A model generated the notes under the pieces. It ran no database searches and was not told the origin of the DNA. It worked only from the letters and a program-made list of their open reading frames with translations. The translations under genes and the position numbers were made by a program. A stretch of 64,000 nucleotides of DNA from Larkinella arboricola (GTDB taxonomy: Bacteria > Bacteroidota > Bacteroidia > Cytophagales > Spirosomataceae): positions 496,001 through 560,000 of the forward strand of contig NZ_QLMC01000003.1 in NCBI RefSeq assembly GCF_003259745.1, given 5' to 3'. The stretch's first letter is position 1. Every line of letters begins with the position of its first letter. This document shows, piece after piece, positions 60,737 through 64,000 of this stretch.

Positions 60737-61291
60737 ATGAAAAAGCTAAGTTTGATCCTGTTCTTCCTGGTGAGTGTATGGACCGCCCAATCCTGTAATA
60801 GTACTGAGAACAAAGACAGTGCCGAACAGGCTGAAGAAGTTAATGAAGCGAAAGATATGCCCGAAGATGATTCCGAATTTGCTATAAAAGCCGCCAGCGG
60901 TGGCCTTATGGAAGTGGAACTGGGCAAGCTGGCGGAGCAAAAAGCACAAAGCAAACAAGTGAAAGATTTTGGTGCGATGATGGTGGCCGACCATTCAAAA
61001 GCCAATGAAGAATTAAAAACACTGGCCGCTTCTAAAAATATTTCCATTCCGGCAACGCTTAGCGAAGATCATCAAAAACACGTCGATGATTTAAGCAAAT
61101 TATCAGGAGCCGAGTTTGATAAGGAATACGTTAGACTGATGGTCGATGATCATAAAGAAGATATCGATTTATTTAAAGAAGCTTCCTTTGACGCGAAAGA
61201 CCCTGATATAAAAGCCTTTGCGGGAAAGACATTACCAACGCTCCAAAAGCACTATGACGCCGTCAAGGCAATTCAGAGCAGCCTGCAATAA
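60737..61291 (+). CDS. DUF4142-family lipoprotein
   Basis: A 184-residue protein with a lipoprotein signal ending at Cys20 (TAQSC). The mature region is an acidic linker followed by a ferritin-like DUF4142 helical bundle (about 50-182), with the repeated LAEQKAQSKQVKDFGAMMVADHSKANEELKTLA and LMVDDHKEDIDLFKEAS pairs. Several His and Asp residues could bind metal, but no di-iron motif is certain. Family members are envelope stress or symbiosis-related proteins of unknown chemistry. It is single, with its own promoter and a strong terminator. Confidence 0.9.
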   Translation: MKKLSLILFFLVSVWTAQSCNSTENKDSAEQAEEVNEAKDMPEDDSEFAIKAASGGLMEVELGKLAEQKAQSKQVKDFGAMMVADHSKANEELKTLAASKNISIPATLSEDHQKHVDDLSKLSGAEFDKEYVRLMVDDHKEDIDLFKEASFDAKDPDIKAFAGKTLPTLQKHYDAVKAIQSSLQ

Positions 61292-61312
61292 GAGTTAGAT
61301 TTTTTGTTTATT

Positions 61313-61350
61313 AACGGAGCGTAGCACCACACTACGCTCCGTTTGTTTTT
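61313..61350 (+). terminator. Intrinsic terminator of the DUF4142 gene
   Basis: AACGGAGCGTAG (61313-61324) pairs perfectly with its complement (61332-61343) around a 7-base loop, followed by TTTGTTTTT. Confidence 0.9.
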
Positions 61351-62155
61351 ACGTACACTCTGCCTTAAGTCATTGACTAGTAAGCCCTACAAAGCTCGCC
61401 ATAGTGAACAAGCTATCGTTTCAGTAGTTATTCTTCAGCATTAATTCCTTTTACCGGCCCAGGACTTAGAGTCCCTTTATATCCAGTTAATAATAAACCT
61501 ACATGCCAGGTAATTACGAGACTTACAAAAAGGTATAGCCATGATTACTGCATTCACGAATGTAAGTTTACGGGTACATAGGGTAATAGAGTTACCGGGT
61601 CTGCACTAGCCTCATTTTATAGATAGGTGGCTATAAATGAACGTATCTCAAGCACTTTACAAACAGTTCCAGCCCTTGTTTTGGTGACAATCTGTTTTAT
61701 AAGCGGTCAACACAGCTAAAAGACAACGTAAAGTATCCGCAGTCTATTAAAAAGTAAACTTGTACCTATTTAGATATTAACAGGAAATACTTAATCAACC
61801 TGCCTAAATTTAATAAACCATAAACAAAAATATAATTGCAGTAATTCTTTGAGCCAGCACGCATAAACACTTGTGTAAATCGGCATAGCCTTATATAAGA
61901 TTCTTTAAACTTTAATCCATTGAGTTAATTCTCTATTTAAGATTGTTGGGCTCCAAACTGGCGTAGTGTCACAACCAACTACTAAAATCAATAAGTATTT
62001 CTATCTATGTATGCTGGCGACCTATAAGCAGCCATCCACAACTAAAGTGATCGTGTTAGTAACTTTGTTGACAGTTGGCCAATGTGGCTCTTGCGTAGAT
62101 AACCGTTATTGCGTTTTACAATCTATAACAAAACGCAATGGCCCGGTAAAACTCC
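61351..62155. other. AT-rich gap of about 800 bases with no gene recognised
   Basis: No coding region, RNA fold or repeat that I can support. The frame starting with GTG at 61966 runs through the tRNA gene and is rejected. GC is low throughout and stop codons are frequent in all frames. Confidence 0.5.
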
Positions 62156-62186
62156 TTGACTTTTCCGTTCTTTCTTTAAACATTTG
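62156..62186 (+). promoter_or_regulatory. Candidate promoter of tRNA-Gly
   Basis: TTG at 62156-62158 and AACATTTG at 62179-62186 (consensus TAnnTTTG with one change), 20 bases apart. The tRNA begins ten bases after the box, giving a short leader. Confidence 0.5.
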
Positions 62187-62196
62187 TAACCAATCA

Positions 62197-62269
62197 GCGG
62201 GAGTAGCTCAGTTGGTAGAGCGGCAGCTTCCCAAGCTGCAGGTCGCGAGTTCGAGACTCGTCTCCCGCT
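62197..62269 (+). tRNA. tRNA-Gly(CCC)
   Basis: A 73-base tRNA with complete cloverleaf: acceptor GCGGGAG/CTCCCGC, D-arm GCTC/GAGC, anticodon stem GCAGC/GCTGC with loop TTCCCAA (anticodon CCC), T-arm GCGAG/CTCGT with TTCGAGA. No intron, and no CCA is encoded. It reads the GGG glycine codon. No duplicated 3' end that would mark an integration site was found nearby. Confidence 0.97.
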
Positions 62270-62529
62270 CTTTTCGTACCTTCTTAAAGTCAGTCTGTTA
62301 CTAGTGGACGGCTTTTTTGATGCTGTAGTGACTACGATTGACACGTTGGTTTGCCCAAGTAGGTCTGTTGCTCACAAAATTCGATTGCAAACTCATCTAT
62401 CACTTCTTTTGCCACAGCCCGTCATAAAATTTCACTTCACTACCAACAGCCGGTTTTCATAGCTAAGAGCAAATTGCATGTATGCACACTCAATTTATAG
62501 TAATCCTTCGGATTATTCAACTGGCAGAT

Positions 62530-62961
62530 TTAATAATTCCACCGACGTCCGGAACCGTTAGCGTCGAAATGAACCATCCACGGAAAGGATTGAAAATAGG
62601 TTCCTAAACCGCCTTTTAGCTTTTTTTCCCGCCGGTCAATTCGCTCCAATGCGGCTACGACCAGCATCACATCCCTTTTATTAATCCGCCAGTCGCCATT
62701 AATATCCAGTACTAGAATATCTATTGCTTTACCATGCCTATGGGTGCTTTTCTTAGACGCCAGTGGCAACAAACAGTTGAGCCATACGGGTCGAAAACCC
62801 GAAATAGGAATATAACGGGCCCCGTATCCGGCCCGCTGTAGCTCAACCGCCAATAACTTCTCCTTCATTCGTACCGTGGGCGACAAATGCCGTGTACTCA
62901 TCCAGTAGTACAAAATAATAGCCCCAATAAGTAATAACACAAAGACAACTAGCCTCTTCAT
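62530..62961 (-). CDS. Membrane-anchored MepK/DUF882-like LAS-fold murein peptidase
   Basis: A 143-residue protein with an N-terminal transmembrane anchor (about 3-20). The LAS metallopeptidase motif S-x-H-x2-G-x-A-x-D is exact at Ser72-His74-Gly77-Ala79-Asp81. A GGLGTY stretch (117-122) and VHFD with His131, then RRW, complete the MepK/YcbK-type zinc site. The predicted activity is cleavage of peptidoglycan cross-links or peptide stems in the periplasm. Between the metal aspartate and GGLGTY lies LDINGDWRINKRD, which looks like a single calcium-binding EF/dockerin loop. It is monocistronic in a tRNA-proximal region. Confidence 0.72.
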   Translation of the reverse strand: MKRLVVFVLLLIGAIILYYWMSTRHLSPTVRMKEKLLAVELQRAGYGARYIPISGFRPVWLNCLLPLASKKSTHRHGKAIDILVLDINGDWRINKRDVMLVVAALERIDRREKKLKGGLGTYFQSFPWMVHFDANGSGRRWNY

Positions 62962-63067
62962 ACACGAAATCCAAGCCCGAATATATACGTAAAGCTGGGT
63001 ACCTCATTTACAAAGAATAGCCTTTATTATCATTGCCAGAAGGTATACCTGAAAATGATAGTCCGGT

Positions 63068-63955
63068 TTATCTGACGGGTTTGTCCGGACGCCAGAAAGG
63101 TTCGACCGATGGAATAAACTCAATGGGCGCTTCCCGAATGAATTCCTTCAACCACTCGGCGCAATACTTCATACCGGCCTGCTCGGAAACCAGGTGCCCC
63201 AGTATGATCAACGCCTTTTTTTGCCCTGACGCAATGGCGTCCTGAACATACTCCACCAACTCCCACTCGTGCGTTTCCCCGACAACCAGCACATCAGCCT
63301 GCGCCAGATACGGAATGCCCGGCATCAAGCTTACATTGCCCCAGCTCGCCATCACGCGTTTAACCCGGAGGTTAGGGTCACCAACGACCCGCATGGTCCG
63401 AATATTCAGCTTCGACTCCATCGACCGGGCAAATCGAGCCAGCGATGTTTCTTCAAAAGTAAACAGTTTGGGCTGCTGTGGGTCGGCGTTTTTCTCCCAG
63501 CCCAACTCCCGAATCATCCCCGTAGCAATACCGTCGGGACGGCGTCCGTGCCAGTGATCGTGAAAATGAAAAATCGCCAGACCGTGTTTCTGGATAAAAT
63601 CGCGTTTATACTGGTAAAGCGCATCCTGTTCGACAGGCTCGGTTCGATCCTGGTGGGAGAAGTAGGTAGGCTCGTGCGTAATCACCAGATTAACCCCTTT
63701 GGCGGCAGCCCGCTGAAGGACCTCCAGCGTCGCCATCATGGTGGTTGCAATCCTTTTCACCTCCTGCTCACGAGTACCCATAATCAGGTTATCGACCGTC
63801 TGCTCGCGCCAGGAAATACCGACGTTGGCCTTGATACGATCAATGACCTGACCAACGGTGAGGGGCTCGGCCACCGGGATTCGGATGATCTGGGCGGCTG
63901 TGAGCCCCAGGGAAGATAGCAGGAAGCTGCGACGGGACGCCTTGTAGGTTGTCAT
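63068..63955 (-). CDS. Tat-exported Nif3/DUF34-family dinuclear metal protein
   Basis: A 295-residue protein of the Nif3-like family. Residues 7-22 ([16 protein letters not shown]) form a twin-arginine signal, whereas most Nif3 proteins (hexameric, with a dinuclear metal centre) are cytosolic. Metal ligands are recognisable: His94 ([11 protein letters not shown]), His101, and later the GH254-x3-Glu258 pair ([10 protein letters not shown]). The [16 protein letters not shown] block is typical of the C-terminal half. The function is unknown; the export signal is notable. The upstream end lies 45 bases from the window edge. Confidence 0.87.
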   Translation of the reverse strand: MTTYKASRRSFLLSSLGLTAAQIIRIPVAEPLTVGQVIDRIKANVGISWREQTVDNLIMGTREQEVKRIATTMMATLEVLQRAAAKGVNLVITHEPTYFSHQDRTEPVEQDALYQYKRDFIQKHGLAIFHFHDHWHGRRPDGIATGMIRELGWEKNADPQQPKLFTFEETSLARFARSMESKLNIRTMRVVGDPNLRVKRVMASWGNVSLMPGIPYLAQADVLVVGETHEWELVEYVQDAIASGQKKALIILGHLVSEQAGMKYCAEWLKEFIREAPIEFIPSVEPFWRPDKPVR

Positions 63956-64000
63956 GCCTGAAAGTGCGGTTAGTGGTTCGGAATAAGAGACCGTATAGAA

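Noticed and set aside
61966-62304. 112-codon plus-strand frame starting with GTG
   Set aside because: It runs straight through tRNA-Gly(CCC), has a non-ATG start and a composition unlike a protein; the tRNA explains the region.
1-64000. CRISPR arrays, prophage, insertion sequences, toxin-antitoxin or restriction genes
   Set aside because: No spaced direct repeats, transposase, integrase, capsid, nuclease or methylase motif was seen in any frame I examined; the AbrB-like protein is the only hint of an antitoxin fold and has no toxin partner.

Overview
This window is a chromosomal segment of a Bacteroidota bacterium. It most resembles the Cytophagales (Spirosoma/Larkinella-like), although I cannot name a genus from sequence alone. 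The evidence is a SusC/SusD pair driven by an ECF sigma factor and a FecR anti-sigma factor, TonB-dependent receptors with carboxypeptidase-regulatory domains, DUF3857, DUF4142, DUF1684 and DUF6660 proteins, promoters of the TTG-N19/20-TAnnTTTG type, and genes that mostly lack Shine-Dalgarno sequences. I see no phage, transposase, CRISPR array or plasmid genes. One tRNA gene is present, tRNA-Gly(CCC).

Layout. 1-5.5 kb: redox and quinone-stress enzymes (MDR reductase, ring-cleaving dioxygenase, cupin, DoxX, zinc alcohol dehydrogenase, aldo/keto reductase). 5.6-10.9 kb: exported esterase, orphan TonB-dependent receptor, fatty acid desaturase, DUF4345 protein. 11-15.6 kb: a J-domain coiled-coil protein facing an osmoprotectant ABC operon (DUF1207 outer-membrane protein, ATPase, permease fused to a binding protein). 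15.6-20.4 kb: M20 peptidase, PlsY, pirin, bestrophin. 20.4-28.3 kb: a sigma/FecR/SusC/SusD uptake locus followed by a ThuA-like protein. 28.6-36.7 kb: small enzymes and AraC regulators, a GH18 chitinase, a glycerophosphodiesterase and an MFS transporter. 37-45.7 kb: a heavy-metal efflux operon (DUF6660, CzcA fused to a TolC-like domain, CzcB, NicO-like membrane protein, P-type ATPase). 45.7-51.3 kb: YdeI, SDR, AraC, an M61 peptidase remnant, OPT transporter, RecX. 51.4-55.1 kb: two exported RraA-like proteins divergent from a Tat-exported enolase-superfamily enzyme. 55.2-60.2 kb: DUF3857/transglutaminase pair, DUF1684 and an unknown protein. 60.2-62.5 kb: an AT-rich, gene-poor tract with a DUF4142 lipoprotein and the tRNA. 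62.5-64 kb: MepK-like murein peptidase and an exported Nif3-family protein.

Most notable. (1) The osmoprotectant permease/binding-protein fusion (12193-13758) carries its binding domain in circularly permuted order: the canonical second half comes first and the canonical first half comes last. It is translated with a DUF1207 outer-membrane protein. (2) An exported dehydratase-like enolase-superfamily enzyme stands divergent from two exported RraA-type aldolases, which suggests an unrecognised periplasmic sugar-acid route. (3) A CzcA-CzcC fusion has a signal-peptide-like junction helix. (4) A strong intrinsic terminator at 32.7 kb has no gene upstream and may end a small RNA. Functions are inferred from motifs and context; no database search was possible.
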